From Sulfurimonas sp. (GTDB lineage Bacteria > Campylobacterota > Campylobacteria > Campylobacterales > Sulfurimonadaceae), in assembly GCA_012963655.1 (NCBI GenBank), contig DTVI01000026.1, positions 1 through 32,830 of the forward strand: DNA of 32,830 nucleotides, in the 5' to 3' direction. Both the position numbers and the translations under genes were made by a program. This document shows, one piece after another, positions 32,522-32,830 of this stretch (within the stretch, counting starts at the first letter, position 1; every line of letters begins with the position of its first letter). The notes under the pieces were generated by a model, which was given only the letters and a program-made list of their open reading frames with translations, was not told where the DNA came from and did no database searches.

Positions 32522-32830
32522 ATGATTGTAGTTTCTTGTACGGTACCTACTGTTGAAGTAGCTCAGGCCATCTCACGTGTAGTGGTTATGGAAAGTTTAT
32601 GTGCTTGTGTAAACCAAGTTCCAAATGTAGTGTCTTATTATATGTATGAGGGTGAGTTTTGTGAAGATGATGAACTTTTACTCTTGATGAAAACTTCAGA
32701 GCTAAAGTATAAGGCCTTAGAAAACCGTTTAAAAGAACTTCATCCTTATGATGTGCCTGAAATCATTGCCTCACCTATTACTGAGGGCTCTGCTGAGTAC
32801 CTTTCTTGGATGCAAGCCGTCTTAAGCTAA
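32522..32830 (+). CDS. cutA: divalent-cation tolerance protein CutA
   Basis: A 102-residue protein of the CutA family, small trimeric proteins with a ferredoxin-like fold first linked to copper tolerance. Family blocks are CACVNQVPNVVSYYMYEGE, DDELLLLMKT and LKELHPYDVPEIIASPI. The start codon follows the argB stop without a gap, so the genes are translationally coupled. The ribosome binding site would lie within argB. The stop codon is the last codon of the window, so the gene is complete. Confidence 0.95.
   Translation: MIVVSCTVPTVEVAQAISRVVVMESLCACVNQVPNVVSYYMYEGEFCEDDELLLLMKTSELKYKALENRLKELHPYDVPEIIASPITEGSAEYLSWMQAVLS

Noticed and set aside
1..32830. CRISPR array, tRNA genes, insertion sequences or att sites
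   Set aside because: No regularly spaced repeats, cloverleaf-like sequences, transposase motifs or flanking direct repeats were seen by eye.

Overview
The window is AT-rich, densely packed chromosomal DNA from a member of the Campylobacterota (formerly Epsilonproteobacteria). This rests on gene content and order rather than a marker gene: atpB followed by a small membrane-protein gene, then gatB and gpsA, and further on cmoB, nadE, lpxK and argB, together with short intergenic gaps, many 1-8 bp overlaps and frequent GTG/TTG starts. I cannot place it to genus; an Arcobacter- or Sulfurimonas-like bacterium would fit. No tRNA, rRNA, CRISPR array, insertion sequence or phage gene was seen.

Layout. 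Positions 1-5249 hold the 3' end of an unrecognised gene, phnA, a decayed outer-membrane phospholipase gene (pldA remnant), a TlpA-like thioredoxin gene overlapping an ABC-F ATPase gene, and a YgjP-type metallopeptidase. 5306-6154 holds a decayed membrane-sensor-like gene and a hotdog thioesterase. 6256-12448 is a long forward run: atpB, small membrane protein, ThiE/TenI-like protein, gatB, a voltage-sensor-type K+ channel with an RCK domain, a separate RCK protein, and gpsA. 12463-15080 holds a lipoprotein, an FMN-binding-type protein, a TrxC-like thioredoxin and three small unrecognised genes, one of them a 56-residue gene coupled to a four-helix membrane protein.

The centrepiece is 15198-22273. 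A DUF2235 (Tle1-type phospholipase) pseudogene with four in-frame stops is followed by a four-gene, overlap-coupled operon that I read as a Wadjet-type SMC anti-plasmid defence system: JetA-like kleisin, JetB-like winged-helix subunit, a 1209-residue JetC-like SMC ATPase, and a compact 283-residue JetD-like TOPRIM nuclease. The complex would be expected to extrude loops on small circular DNA and cut it. Its divergence from the best-known Wadjet types and the short JetD make it the most interesting locus here.

22243-24579 (minus strand) is a three-gene operon for a cation efflux protein, a periplasmic haem protein of the DUF3365 type and a HlyIII/AdipoR-type membrane protein. 24677-26660 holds cmoB, a second hotdog thioesterase and a glyoxalase-II-like hydrolase. 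26839-28623 holds an orphan Imm11-like immunity protein, a DUF455 ferritin-like protein that may be translated from a leaderless mRNA, and a small hypothetical. 28739-32830 is a forward cluster of nadE, a DegT-type aminotransferase, lpxK, argB and cutA.

Two of the three pseudogenes come from unrelated phospholipase families (PldA and DUF2235), so loss of phospholipase activity may be a theme in this genome. All family assignments are by eye from motifs; no database search was run.
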